In this document: positions 9,801 through 19,201 of the stretch, in pieces
Position numbering within the stretch: position 1 is the first letter of the stretch
Layout: each line of letters opens with the position of its first letter
Made by a program: the position numbers and the translations under genes
The notes under the pieces: generated by a model
What the model was told of the DNA's origin: nothing
The model's database searches: none
Seen by the model: the letters and a program-made list of their open reading frames with translations, nothing else
DNA from: Shewanella sp. OMA3-2
Lineage (GTDB): Bacteria; Pseudomonadota; Gammaproteobacteria; Enterobacterales; Shewanellaceae
Length of the DNA stretch: 64,000 nt
NCBI RefSeq assembly: GCF_021513195.1
Contig: NZ_CP090974.1
Coordinates: 2,616,001-2,680,000 of the forward strand
Direction: 5' to 3'

Positions 9801-9975
9801 GCGCAATAACTGCCTCTGTTTAAAAACGTCAGTCATCGAATGACGCTTAGTTTACTCATGCTTACACACGATAATAAGCTAATTCTGTCTATGCTTTGTG
9901 CAATCTTACGATATTTTGTACAAGACTTTTGGTCGCAAACTTCAGCAATTTGATATTCATAGGTAAGGCTAATAG

Positions 9976-9989
9976 TTGACATTTATCAT
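9976..9989. promoter_or_regulatory. Island operator-like palindrome (site C)
   Basis: TTGACATTTATCAT, one mismatch from the TTGAyA-N2-TrTCAA pattern, 106 bp before the VOC start at 10096. Confidence 0.45.
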
Positions 9990-10095
9990 GCGCTTCTAAA
10001 GTAATGAATGAGTAGTATAGGTCAACGTATTAGTTAATTTAGTGGCGGGTTAAATTGCGATGTATCAATACCGCTGCACTTCAAAGAGAAAAAAT

Positions 10096-10986
10096 ATGAC
10101 ACAAAGACAATTAGGGCCCGTTGTAGGGGCGACATTATTATGCCAAAACATTGATAAAGTGAGTCAGGCTTATCAAAACGGCCTTGGTTACTCTTTGGTA
10201 AGTGAAGGCGTGTTAGACGAGGCGCAAATACAATGCTGGAATACGCCTAAGCTGCGCCAGAACAAAACGCAAGTATTGGCATCATCTGATGGTCAAGCTT
10301 GGCTTCGGCTGGTAGAAGACAAAAACAGTCATAGCCATTTACCGCTTAAAACACACGGCTGGATGTCTCTTGAGACCAACGTTGCCGATGTGGATGTGAT
10401 TCGAAATGAAATTGATACAAAGGCATTCACCATTATTGGCGAACCGGCTTATTTGCAAGTAAGCGATGCCATTAAAGCCATGCAAGTGGTAGGCCCTGCC
10501 AACGAAGTGACTTATTTAACCCATATTGAGCGCCCAGTGCCGCCCTTTGAATTACCTATGACTAGCGCGAGAACCTCGGGACTGTTTATTCCTGTATTGT
10601 GTACGCCTAGCCGAGACGATAGTTTGGCTTTTTACCAGTCTATTAATAAGGCTCAAGCAGGTTTGAAGTTTGATACAAAAATTACCATTTTAAATAGCGC
10701 GTGGAACAAAGACATTGAGCATCAATACCAAGTGGCTACGTTGCAGTTAGATGGCAAGTGTTTATTTGAAATAGATCAAGTGCCGCAGGCGCAACCTATT
10801 ATTAATAATGAAGGATCGTTACCCTCGGGAATTGCGATGGTGACCTGTATTGTTAAAAATATAGACGAGATAGCAGCGCAGTTTAATGTAACGATTACCC
10901 AAACCAATAATGCTTATTATCCGGGCAGTAAAATCATTATGTTAAAAGGCGCAGCAGGCGAATTAATAGAGTTAGTGGGCGCATAA
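10096..10986 (+). CDS. Tandem VOC (glyoxalase/dioxygenase superfamily) protein
   Basis: A 296-residue protein with two VOC modules of about 145 residues. The first begins VVGATLLCQNIDKVSQAYQ, the second around residue 160 with LFIPVLCTPSRDDSLAFYQ; both have the short helix after the first strand that is typical of the fold. The usual His/Glu metal ligands are hard to place, so it may not be a metal-dependent ring-cleaving enzyme. ATG 10096 has AAAGAGA about six bases upstream; the in-frame ATG at 10060 lacks an SD. It stands alone on the plus strand, converging on the MDR reductase gene. A second tandem-VOC protein is encoded at 27465. Confidence 0.65.
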   Translation: MTQRQLGPVVGATLLCQNIDKVSQAYQNGLGYSLVSEGVLDEAQIQCWNTPKLRQNKTQVLASSDGQAWLRLVEDKNSHSHLPLKTHGWMSLETNVADVDVIRNEIDTKAFTIIGEPAYLQVSDAIKAMQVVGPANEVTYLTHIERPVPPFELPMTSARTSGLFIPVLCTPSRDDSLAFYQSINKAQAGLKFDTKITILNSAWNKDIEHQYQVATLQLDGKCLFEIDQVPQAQPIINNEGSLPSGIAMVTCIVKNIDEIAAQFNVTITQTNNAYYPGSKIIMLKGAAGELIELVGA

Positions 10987-11010
10987 ATTAACGCGTCCTT
11001 TGCGTCCAAT

Positions 11011-12007
11011 TTAACTCACTTTAACCAGCGCTTTGCCCATATTAGCACCCTGCATTAAGCGGCAAAATGCTTCGGGTGCAGCCGCTATGCCTATTGCAAT
11101 ATCTTCGCGAGTCTTTACGCTACCGTTATTGACTAATGGCAAGCAGGCATCAATAAACTCTTGTCTGCGATATTCAAAGTCATATACCACTAAGCCGTAT
11201 ACCGTGGCGCGCGAGCGTATCCACAGTCCGAGGGGACGGCCCCCCTATTCTTTCTTTTTGATTATATTCAGCCATTAGGCCACACAGTATTACCCGTGCG
11301 CCTATGGCAAGCCTTGCCGATACCGTGTTTAGTATTTCACCACCAACCAAATCAAAATAAATATCGACGCCTTTAGGGCATAACTCATCTAGGCGGTTGG
11401 CTATATCTTCGGTGCGCCGATTAATACATTCATCATAGCCAAGTTGTTGTTTTGCATAGGCACATTTTTCGTCACTGCCAGCAATGCCAATCACTTTGCA
11501 GCCAAAGCTTTTTGCCAACTGCCCAGCCGTTGAACCTACCGCGCCGGTTGCTGCGGGGATCACCACAACATCACCAGCTTTGGGCTTAGCTTGCCAAACA
11601 AGACCAGCGTAAGCCGTAAGTCCAGGCATACCTAACACAGAAAGTGCGTACGATGATGGCGTTATTTTGTCACATACCTTAGTCAGTTCCTTTGCACTGT
11701 GTACCGAATATTCTTGCCACCCTCCCATACACCTTACTTTGTCACCGACTTTATAGTGTTCATCAAGCGACTCAACAACCTCACTTATGGTTTCACCCAA
11801 AAGCATGTCACCAGGCTTTATAGCCCCCGATATATGACGACCTGATATTTGACTGCGCATGTAAGGGTCGAGCGATAAATAGCGCGTTTTACACAACACT
11901 TGTTTGTCGCTTAATACAGGAATGGTTGACTCGGTTAAGCTAAAGTTACTGACGCATGGCTCACCTTCTGGGGTAGATTTGAGCCTAACTTGAGTGTTTT
12001 TCTTCAT
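11011..12007 (-). pseudogene. MDR-family NADP-dependent oxidoreductase (CurA/PTGR type), frameshifted
   Basis: Zinc-free medium-chain reductase of the enone reductase type. The first 270 or so residues read well: SLDPYMR near residues 48-54 and the Rossmann loop AATGAVGSTAGQ near 152-163. The frame then breaks in a run of six G (plus-strand C run at 11240-11245). Removing one base restores the family C-terminus: GLWIRSRATVYGLVVYD and, at the end, LMQGANMGKALVKVS, with the stop at 11011-11013 and about 331 residues in total. As it stands the protein ends early at 11180. The ATG overlaps the GST stop by four bases (ATGA), so the two form a coupled pair. Sequencing error is possible. Confidence 0.75.
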
Positions 12008-12675
12008 TTTTTTATTTCTTGTTTTGATTTTAAGAATGCATGAAACGCGGTATCCATTGATTGTGCAACGCTTAGCACTGCAGCGTTCTCATCCATCCAT
12101 ACCTGCCATTGCTTTATAACGGGCACATCAGCAAATACATTTTGCATATGAAACATGGGGATAATAGTTTTTACATACCAAATGATAGGAAAAAGCGCCA
12201 TGTCGCCCAAGTCAATATTGGCTTTATAAAAGCCTTGACTGTTACTGTTGTTTATCACCAGCCAACGATCAAACTTGCTCAGTGTTTGACTCAGTAATTC
12301 AAATTGGACTTTTTTATCAAACTCAAACTCAGGCATTAGCAATGATTTAAAATAAGGCATTAATGCGGGCCACAGATGCGTGTCGGCGTAGGCCATGGTG
12401 ACATGCATTTTTGCTTTATCCAGCGGATCTTCTGGCCTACATGTGGTTTGAGGATATATATCCTCAAGGTATTCCATAATTGCTGTCGACTCAGGCAAAT
12501 AATCGCCATTGTCTAGCTCCAACAAAGGGATTTTACCTAGCGGGAACGTAGTTAAGAATTCAGGTGTGCGCAAGGCATATGAAGGTGCAATGATTTCTAT
12601 CGGTAACTTTTTATGCAGAATTTGGATTTTAACCCTTGCCGCGAAAGCTGAATGATCCAAGTTGATAAAGCGCAT
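12004..12675 (-). CDS. Glutathione S-transferase family protein
   Basis: A 223-residue two-domain GST. The thioredoxin-like N-terminal domain (about 1-80) contains the cis-proline segment GKIPLLEL and the glutathione-binding ESTAIMEYLE (Glu-Ser near residues 62-63). The all-helical C-terminal domain follows. Bacterial GSTs in catabolic clusters often act as cis-trans isomerases of the maleylacetoacetate type or remove halogen or ether groups; which applies is unknown. Its stop overlaps the start of the MDR reductase, and the HMG-CoA-lyase-like gene lies 128 bp upstream on the same strand, with a hairpin between. Confidence 0.8.
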   Translation of the reverse strand: MRFINLDHSAFAARVKIQILHKKLPIEIIAPSYALRTPEFLTTFPLGKIPLLELDNGDYLPESTAIMEYLEDIYPQTTCRPEDPLDKAKMHVTMAYADTHLWPALMPYFKSLLMPEFEFDKKVQFELLSQTLSKFDRWLVINNSNSQGFYKANIDLGDMALFPIIWYVKTIIPMFHMQNVFADVPVIKQWQVWMDENAAVLSVAQSMDTAFHAFLKSKQEIKK

Positions 12676-12763
12676 TATACTTTCCTTTTTAATCGTTACT
12701 TTATCTAGTTTAATCGAGGTTATTTTATCGCTGAGGCCATTCTGTTCGCGGGCATTTAATGTA

Positions 12764-12794
12764 AGCAGTGCACGCTATCTAGTCGTGCACTGCT
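12764..12794 (-). terminator. Hairpin between lyase and GST genes
   Basis: AGCAGTGCACG and CGTGCACTGCT are a perfect 11-bp inverted repeat around a 9-base loop, just after the lyase stop. On the minus strand it is followed by TTACATTAAA rather than a clean T run, so it may attenuate rather than end transcription. Confidence 0.5.
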
Positions 12795-12803
12795 CATAAA
12801 TGC

Positions 12804-13736
12804 TTATCGTGCGTATTGGAACCCTTTTGGTAAACCTGCATTTGGCGTAAAGCCATACAGAGGTTCATTCGGTAGCGCTTTTGCTAAAATTTGACGTGCT
12901 TCAAATAATTTATCAAAGTTAATACCCGTTCGTAGCCCCATGGCTTCTAGCATAAACACTAAATCTTCGGTAACTATATTGCCACTTGCTCCAGGTGCCG
13001 CCGGACAACCACCTATACCGCCCATTGAAGAGTCCACTGTGGTAATGCCGACCTCTATTGCGGCAAGGGCGTTGGCTAAACCTTGACCCCGTGTATTATG
13101 TAAGTGAATACCGCTTAGGTTTTCTTTACCCACTGCAGCCCACACCTTTTTAATCAATCTTTGCACTTGTGCAGGATTTCCTGAGCCTGTGGTATCCGAT
13201 AAACCAACCTCGTCACAGCCTGCCTCCATTAGCGCAACCGCCAACGAAACCACCTTGTCTTCACTGACGCTGCCTTCTATTGTGCAACCAAATGCAGTGG
13301 CTAAGCCGCCTTCAAATTTAGGTCTGTTTTCAACTGGCAGAGATTTGATAAACTGGGCAATATTAGCAACCTCTTCTAACATTTGTTTGTGCGTGCGTTT
13401 CACGTTACGCAAACTGTGGGTTTCACTTACCGACAAAGGGATGCTCATTTTAGTCGGAGAGGTTTTTAAGGCATTTTGAGCGCCACGCAGATTCGGCACT
13501 AAAACGGCAATCGACAAGCCTTTATACTGCTTAGCATGTTCAACTAATTGATGCGTGTCGGCCAATTGAGGTAATACCGTTGCAGGAACAAACGAACCTA
13601 CTTCTATTTCAGGAATACCGGCGGCGACCAAGGCATCAATCCAGGCTTTTTTGTCTGCGGTTGACATAATGGCAGAAATACTCTGCAAGCCATCGCGCGG
13701 ACCTACTTCACTAATTTCTATATCGAATTTTGTCAT
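12804..13736 (-). CDS. HMG-CoA lyase-family enzyme
   Basis: A DRE-TIM-type aldol lyase of 310 residues. It has the EVGPRDGLQ signature near residues 10-18 (metal and catalytic Arg/Asp), GSFVP, the HLHNTRGQG segment near 215 and the C-terminal catalytic loop GIGGCPAAPGASGN around 245-258, whose Cys is the conserved one of HMG-CoA lyases. The classic reaction splits 3-hydroxy-3-methylglutaryl-CoA to acetyl-CoA and acetoacetate, but relatives act on other 3-hydroxyacyl-CoAs with a tertiary alcohol. I chose ATG 13736 (AGGA eight bases upstream). Divergent from the CoA-transferase gene, which fits activation followed by cleavage. Confidence 0.85.
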   Translation of the reverse strand: MTKFDIEISEVGPRDGLQSISAIMSTADKKAWIDALVAAGIPEIEVGSFVPATVLPQLADTHQLVEHAKQYKGLSIAVLVPNLRGAQNALKTSPTKMSIPLSVSETHSLRNVKRTHKQMLEEVANIAQFIKSLPVENRPKFEGGLATAFGCTIEGSVSEDKVVSLAVALMEAGCDEVGLSDTTGSGNPAQVQRLIKKVWAAVGKENLSGIHLHNTRGQGLANALAAIEVGITTVDSSMGGIGGCPAAPGASGNIVTEDLVFMLEAMGLRTGINFDKLFEARQILAKALPNEPLYGFTPNAGLPKGFQYAR

Positions 13737-13802
13737 CACTTTATTCCTATCACCTCTGTATTTTTTATAGAGCAACATTATCACGCGAATGTTGGCTACA
13801 AA

Positions 13803-13831
13803 TTGACATTTAACAAATTGAAGCCTGTCAA
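13803..13831. promoter_or_regulatory. Two tandem operator-like palindromes (sites D1, D2)
   Basis: TTGACATTTAACAA at 13803-13816 and TTGAAGCCTGTCAA at 13818-13831, 15 bp apart start to start. They sit between the divergent lyase and CoA-transferase genes, 67 bp before the lyase start. Confidence 0.55.
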
Positions 13832-13952
13832 ATAAGCCGCTATTGATATAATGTTATGTCATTAAATTTCTAGGCAATGCAAACATAAAAGTTAGTGCCA
13901 ATATTATTAGCATTGTTTAAACGTGACTTACACAACGAGGAATTATCCATTT

Positions 13953-15137
13953 ATGAGCACAATAAAACAGTTGCCTTTAGCTGGACTTAAAGTGATTGAA
14001 TTTACCCATATGGTTATGGGTCCTGCTGCGGGCTTAATATTGGCCGACTTAGGCGCTGACGTCATTAAAATTGAGCCGCTAACGGGCGACAACACAAGAC
14101 GCTTAAAAGGTTCAGGTGCAGGTTATTTCTCAATGTATAACCGCAATAAGAAAAGTCTGTGTTTAGATATAAAATCTGAAAAAGGCCTAGAACTTGCGCT
14201 GTCTCTTATTGAAGGCGCTGATATAGTATTAGAAAATTTTCGCCCTGGAGCCATGGATAAACTAGGCTTAGGCTACCAAGACTTATCTGCATTAAACCCC
14301 AAATTGATATATTGCTCATTAAAAGGTTTTTTAAACGGCCCTTATGCACACCGCACTGCGTTAGATGAAGTGACCCAAATGATGGGGGGCTTAGCTTATA
14401 TGACCGGACTCCCTGGTAAACCCATGCGCGCAGGCTCATCTGTTATTGATATTACCGGCGGTATGTTTGGCGCTATTGGCGTATTAGCAGCACTTGAAGA
14501 GCGCCACAAAACTGGGCGCGGCAAAATGGTGACCAGTTCATTATACGAAACCACCGCCTTCATGGTTGGTCAACACATGGCCCAGCAGATGGTGACCGGT
14601 GAGGCTCCTCCACCTATGTCAGTGCGCCGTTCGGCATGGGCAATCTATGACATTTTCAACTGTGCCAATAACGAACAAGTGTTTCTAGGCGTAGTCAGTG
14701 ATACCCAATGGAGGGTGTTTTGTGAAGCCTTTGAATTGACTGAATTTGCCGCAGATAAATCTTTAGATGCTAACAATGGCAGAGTGGCTCAACGAGATAA
14801 AATACTGCCTGAAATTATTCGCTTATTTTCCACTATGGAAAAATCCGAACTGATGGACAGACTCGAGAAATCGGGTTTGCCGTTTGCGCCTATAAACAAG
14901 CCCTCAGACTTATTTGATGATCCTCAATTAAACGCTGGCGGCTTAATTAACGTCACATTACCTTGCGGCACCAAAACTAAACTCCCAGGGCTCCCCTTGG
15001 AAATGGATAATGAGCGTTTTACTCTACGAGAAGATATTCCGGGTGACAATGGCAATTCAATTGCGACATTGCAAAAAGCAGGTTTTGATCAAGCTCAAAT
15101 AGATAAACTCATTGAGTTAGGTGTGGTGAGAGATTAA
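13953..15137 (+). CDS. CaiB/BaiF (family III) CoA-transferase
   Basis: A 394-residue member of the family III acyl-CoA:carboxylate CoA-transferases, which swap CoA between carboxylates through an Asp-anhydride. The N-terminal LKVIEFTHMVMGPAAG, the LGADVIKIEP block and LENFRPGAMDKLGL are family hallmarks, as is the SLYET region near residue 190. In that region the residue aligned by eye with the catalytic Asp is Glu (in YETT), so alignment should confirm whether it is a transferase or a racemase-like member. The ATG at 13953 has AGGA ten bases upstream; a GTG at 13923 is a poorer choice. Confidence 0.85.
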   Translation: MSTIKQLPLAGLKVIEFTHMVMGPAAGLILADLGADVIKIEPLTGDNTRRLKGSGAGYFSMYNRNKKSLCLDIKSEKGLELALSLIEGADIVLENFRPGAMDKLGLGYQDLSALNPKLIYCSLKGFLNGPYAHRTALDEVTQMMGGLAYMTGLPGKPMRAGSSVIDITGGMFGAIGVLAALEERHKTGRGKMVTSSLYETTAFMVGQHMAQQMVTGEAPPPMSVRRSAWAIYDIFNCANNEQVFLGVVSDTQWRVFCEAFELTEFAADKSLDANNGRVAQRDKILPEIIRLFSTMEKSELMDRLEKSGLPFAPINKPSDLFDDPQLNAGGLINVTLPCGTKTKLPGLPLEMDNERFTLREDIPGDNGNSIATLQKAGFDQAQIDKLIELGVVRD

Positions 15138-15237
15138 ATTCACCAACTAGAAACCCAATTTACTCAGCCTGCAGCTGCAAATGCCGCAGGCACTCTACCC
15201 AAGCTACACAACCTTTTTGATAGAACATAATACGTTC
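15138..15237. other. Gap after the CoA-transferase gene
   Basis: 15138-15616 (479 bp) has no complete gene. After the hairpins at 15238-15292 comes AT-rich DNA with an AAAGTCA/TGACTTT inverted repeat near 15450. A short open frame without a good start ends in TAA overlapping the ATG of the permease, possibly the tail of a lost gene. Confidence 0.4.
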
Positions 15238-15292
15238 CAACCATTATGCTCTATTCATAATGGTTGACAATATTGTCAACCATTATTTTTTT
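15238..15292 (+). terminator. Terminator with competing upstream hairpin
   Basis: CAACCATTATG (15238-15248) pairs perfectly with CATAATGGTTG (15256-15266). The latter is also the left part of a perfect 30-bp palindrome (15257-15286) that runs straight into eight T. The two hairpins exclude each other, as in a terminator/antiterminator pair. The core TTGACAATATTGTCAA also resembles the island operator with two extra central bases. Confidence 0.6.
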
Positions 15293-15616
15293 TCGAGTTT
15301 ACATTATCATACACAGAAGTAAGTAATATTAAGCGCCGACTTTACAACGATTAGGCTTAATAATTGGCGCACTTATGCTTACAATCGAAATGAATATAAT
15401 TAAATCTCATGCCGGCATTGCGTCAATAATTCTAACTAAGCAAACTAAAAGTCAAAATATGACTTTACAATACAGCGCCTTTACAAGGCAAACCTGACGC
15501 AAGTATTACCGAAAACCTTTATTCCATAAATTGAGTATACCCTACGGCGTTATCGATACGTCTGTATTTAAACAACCGCCAATAGAAGTGACCACTTTTG
15601 AATGTGACCATATTTA

Positions 15617-16414
15617 ATGCTTGAATTAACCGCTATACAGTATGTGCTTATTGCGCTGGTATTTGTGTGGAGTGGCTTTGTTCGCTCAGGCTTAGGCTTT
15701 GGAGGGGCGGTTTTATCTTTGCCTTTCTTGCTACTAATCGACAATCAGCCCTTAGTGTATTTACCCATAATTGCGGTGCACTTGTTAATTTTCTCTTCAG
15801 CCACTATTGGTATTCGATATCTTCGTGGACAGCAGAACATAACGGTTCAAGGCAACCAAGCACGCACAAGAGAAAGCCACATTAATTGGCCTTACTTAAA
15901 GTACACATTAAGCATTGTTATTGTCCCAAAACTTATTGGGGTATTTGGTTTATTAACCCTGCCTACCGCCCTAATGTCGGGCATGATTTTTGTGATTGTA
16001 TTTGCCTATTCTATTAGCTATATCTTAAACAAACCATTTGTGAGCAAAAAGCCATGGCTTGATGTGCTGTTTTTAATGCTAGGCGGCTATATTAGTGGAA
16101 CCAGTTTAATTGGCGCGCCGCTAATTATTGCGGTGATGGCAAATCACGTGAGCAAGTATCAGCTACGCGATACGCTTTTTGTACTCTGGTTCGTGCTAGT
16201 AGCCATTAAATTATCTATGTTCGTTTACGTAGGGGTGGATTTACAGCTCAAACAACACCTGTGGCTGCTGCCTTGCGCTACTGTAGGTCATTTTATTGGT
16301 TTACATTTTCATCAGCGCATATTAGAAGGTGAGCAAGCGAAATTCTATCGCTTACTGGGCAGTGTATTGCTATTGATAAGTTGTATAGGCCTGTATCAGA
16401 TTTCAAAAGCCTAG
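15617..16414 (+). CDS. TauE/SafE-family membrane permease
   Basis: A 265-residue inner-membrane protein with about eight spans and the internal duplication of TauE/SafE permeases. The first repeat has SGLGFGGAVLSLPFLLL near residues 23-39, the second SGTSLIGAPLIIAVMANH near 163-180. Characterised members move small sulfonates, sulfoacetate or other organic anions, mostly outward. Here it lies between the CoA-transferase and the LeuCD-like genes, so it may import or export the branched acid of the pathway. No strong SD precedes the ATG, but a TAA overlaps it, hinting at coupling to lost upstream coding sequence. Confidence 0.8.
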   Translation: MLELTAIQYVLIALVFVWSGFVRSGLGFGGAVLSLPFLLLIDNQPLVYLPIIAVHLLIFSSATIGIRYLRGQQNITVQGNQARTRESHINWPYLKYTLSIVIVPKLIGVFGLLTLPTALMSGMIFVIVFAYSISYILNKPFVSKKPWLDVLFLMLGGYISGTSLIGAPLIIAVMANHVSKYQLRDTLFVLWFVLVAIKLSMFVYVGVDLQLKQHLWLLPCATVGHFIGLHFHQRILEGEQAKFYRLLGSVLLLISCIGLYQISKA

Positions 16415-16651
16415 CAGGTAAATATAAAGCAGCTTAAATCAGCCAACGTAACTCTTGGGCAGAATGTCAAAATGACAATTTACTCGACAGATATCGCTAT
16501 ATCTTGAACATATGATGGCAATAGACCAAGGTTATTCTAAACAACCTTGGCCCGCAGATATCCGTTTACAAGTTCAGTCACTGGCGTGTCCAAAACGAAT
16601 GCCTGAACTTGATGTCATAGCCACTTTAACGGATTTGTTTGTCACAAGGAC

Positions 16652-17268
16652 TTAATTCAGCCAAGTATAAGTATTAACATACTGCTGCTGAAACGCACTT
16701 ATTTCAGCGCTCAACTTCATCGTCAACGCGATTGCATCAAGCCCGTGTATCAGCATTTCCTTTTGCTCGGGTTTAATTGAAAAATCAAAAATATGCCTGG
16801 GCTTGCTGTTACTTGCTGTTTTTCTAAATCAATGTGAATACGATTAGACTGTGGATCAGACCAAACAAAATCTGTTAGCGCGGCAATTTCTTTTTCTGAC
16901 AGCACCAAGGGTAACAGCCCATTGCGTATGCAATTATTATAAAATATTGAGCCAAATCCTTCGGCAATTATCACTCTTATACCGTATTCTTTAAGCGCCC
17001 ACACCGCATGTTCTCTAGACGAGCCACAGCCAAAATTAGCGCCAGAGAGTAAAATGCTGGTGTTAACATATTCAGGCTTGTTGAGTACGAAGTTAGGGTT
17101 TATTTCTCGGCTACCGGGCAGTGTATAGCGCCGATTAGCAAATAAACCATCACCCAGTCCCTGCTTGGAAACACGTTTCATTTCGCGCGAAGGAATAATC
17201 ACATCGGTATCTATGTTAGCTTGTAATAACGCGGCAGCAACGCCTAAATGTTGGGTAAATTTATCCAT
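16652..17268 (-). pseudogene. leuD: LeuD-like small subunit of an isopropylmalate-type hydratase, frameshifted
   Basis: Small (swivel) subunit of a 3-isopropylmalate dehydratase-type enzyme. N-terminal signatures include LLQANIDTDVIIPSR near residues 14-28 and the substrate-binding GANFGCGSSREHAVWAL near 72-88. After residue 160 the frame breaks at a T5 run (plus-strand A run 16787-16791). Adding one base restores a normal LeuD end, including FDFSIKPEQ, LIHGLDAIALTMKLS and stop at 16652. Unrepaired, the protein ends in an unrelated tail at 16750. Its ATG overlaps the leuC stop by one base. It is probably not the biosynthetic leuD, since leuA and leuB are absent here. Confidence 0.8.
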
Positions 17269-18671
17269 TATAGGTAATCTCTTGGGTCGGCTAAATGTCC
17301 GGCAATAGCAGATGCGGCAACCGTTGCAGGGCTGGCTAAATGTGATCGCGTTTCAGGCCCTTGACGGCTTTCAAAATTGCGATTGGTGCTAGTTACCACT
17401 CTTTTTTGATAACCAAAGTTTTCACCGCCGGCGTAAAAACACATCGAACAACCAGATTCACGCCATTCAAAACCCGCATCAATCAGTATTTTATCAATGC
17501 CCTCTTGTTCAGCTTGCTTTTTTACTAAGGTTGAACCTGGTACACAAATAGCCTTCACACCAGCTGCCACTTTGCGCCCTTTGAGTATTTTCGCCGCGAC
17601 TCTTAAATCGCTTATACGGCTGTTTGTGCACGAACCGATAAAGGCTGCGTCTATGGCTAAGTCACTTAATCGCATATTAGGAGCCACTTGCATATAGTCC
17701 ATGGCACGAATATAGGATTGGTCTTCTAAGCCATTTTCATTTAGCCTAATTTCGGGCACGACACCGTTAACAGAGCAGGTATGTTCAGGGCTTGTTCCCC
17801 ATGTAATCGTTGGGCCAATGTCGGCGCAATCAATTGTGATGACCTTGTCGAATGTTGCTTGGCTGTCGGAATACAGTGTTTTCCAGTACTCTACCGCACG
17901 TTCCCATTGTTCACCTTTAGGGGCATAGGGTCTATTTTGCAAATATTCAACTGCTTTGGCATCGGGGGCAATCAAGCACGAAAATGCTGAAAATTCTACT
18001 GCCATATTACACAGTGTTAGCCTTGCTTCTATGCCTAAATTTTCAATGGCTGGGCCACAAAATTCAATCACGTAACCAGCTCCACCTGCCGCGCCATATT
18101 GTCCGATTAAATGTAGGATCATATCTTTAGCTGATACGACATCCGCTAACTCTCCTACAAATTCGACTTTCATGGTTTTTGGCTTAGTCACACGTAAGGT
18201 TTTGGTCGCTAAGGCGTGTTCAGCTTCACTTGAGCCTATGCCCCATGCAAGGGCGCCTAAAGCCCCTTGTGAACAGGTGTGGCTGTCGGGGCAAACCAGG
18301 GTACAGCCAGGCTGTACAATGCCTAATTCTGGTGAAATAACATGCACAATGCCTTGTTGTGGATCGTTCACGTCAAACAATTTAATGTTTGCCTCAACGC
18401 ACGCTTCTCGTGTAGCAACAATAAAATCTTGGCCACTGGGCATTAAGGTGGTGTCATTACGCCCTTTAAATGTGTCAACTATATGATCCATGGTGCAAAA
18501 GACTTGATCAGAATTGACAACTTTGCGGCCGTCAGCGCTTAAGCTTTTAAGGGCTATCGAACCAGTGCGTTCGTGTAAAAACACTCTATCTATATACAAC
18601 AGCGATGTATCACCTTCTAGATCTGTGACCACATGTTGCTGCCAAATTTTTTCAAATAATGTCTTAGCCAT
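17268..18671 (-). CDS. leuC: LeuC-like large subunit of an isopropylmalate-type hydratase
   Basis: Aconitase-superfamily [4Fe-4S] hydro-lyase large subunit, 467 residues, normal length. Cluster cysteines appear in IGSCTNSR (about residue 349) and SGCSMC (about 409 and 412). The segments DRVFLHERTG, CPDSHTC and NRNFESRQG are family hallmarks. The stretch after CSMC (FYAGGENFGYQKRVVTSTNRNF) departs from the LGMNPD-L-PGERCASTSNRNF usual in leucine biosynthesis, which argues for a different branched substrate. ATG 18671 has GTGAG five bases upstream. Its position next to a permease, CoA-transferase and lyase suggests a catabolic hydratase. Confidence 0.88.
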   Translation of the reverse strand: MAKTLFEKIWQQHVVTDLEGDTSLLYIDRVFLHERTGSIALKSLSADGRKVVNSDQVFCTMDHIVDTFKGRNDTTLMPSGQDFIVATREACVEANIKLFDVNDPQQGIVHVISPELGIVQPGCTLVCPDSHTCSQGALGALAWGIGSSEAEHALATKTLRVTKPKTMKVEFVGELADVVSAKDMILHLIGQYGAAGGAGYVIEFCGPAIENLGIEARLTLCNMAVEFSAFSCLIAPDAKAVEYLQNRPYAPKGEQWERAVEYWKTLYSDSQATFDKVITIDCADIGPTITWGTSPEHTCSVNGVVPEIRLNENGLEDQSYIRAMDYMQVAPNMRLSDLAIDAAFIGSCTNSRISDLRVAAKILKGRKVAAGVKAICVPGSTLVKKQAEQEGIDKILIDAGFEWRESGCSMCFYAGGENFGYQKRVVTSTNRNFESRQGPETRSHLASPATVAASAIAGHLADPRDYL

Positions 18672-19201
18672 TTTACTCACCCACAATTATGAATTCATTT
18701 TATCAGTGTCGCTCAGCATGTTAGCCCCTAGACTTGAAGTTCGCGGGATCAGAACACTATGATTTTGAGGCTAACCTAACTGGAATATTCTGAGATAATC
18801 TGCATCGGATAGCCTATCAATATATTTGTTGAGTAAGCCCAATTGAGCATATGGGCTTACATAGCCTCAAACGCTCAAAATATTTATTCAAACCTAAGTC
18901 TTTGGAATTGGCGCCCTTAAGGTCGAGTACTTTTTTAAGTATCTTGAATAGCTAATATGACTTAGGCTTTGTAGCTAGTTTATATTGATAGAGCTGGCCG
19001 ATTTACAGGTAAACGCACCCTATGTCTTTACATACTTTGCCAATTTTCAAACATATCGTAACCCGCACTTATTTTGTTTTAAGCTAAATAGGCACGATGG
19101 CATTCTATTCGTTTAGTCAAAAGGTATAATCATAATGTAATATCAATAGGTCTTTTAGTCACCCATTAACTAGCAATTAACATCTCCCATTCTGGGTATT
19201 T
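18672..19201. other. Divergent region between leuC-like and GntR genes
   Basis: 680 bp (18672-19351) without a gene. It is AT-rich and contains two operator-like palindromes near the GntR side (19202-19215 and 19239-19256). No RNA gene or transposon end was seen. Confidence 0.45.

Noticed and set aside
11033..11278. Plus-strand open frame at the end of the MDR reductase
   Set aside because: It lies opposite the restored C-terminal part of the reductase, which matches its family.
16512..16655. A 47-codon open frame on the plus strand between the permease and leuD-like genes
   Set aside because: No SD, no family recognised, and its end overlaps the restored leuD C-terminus on the other strand.
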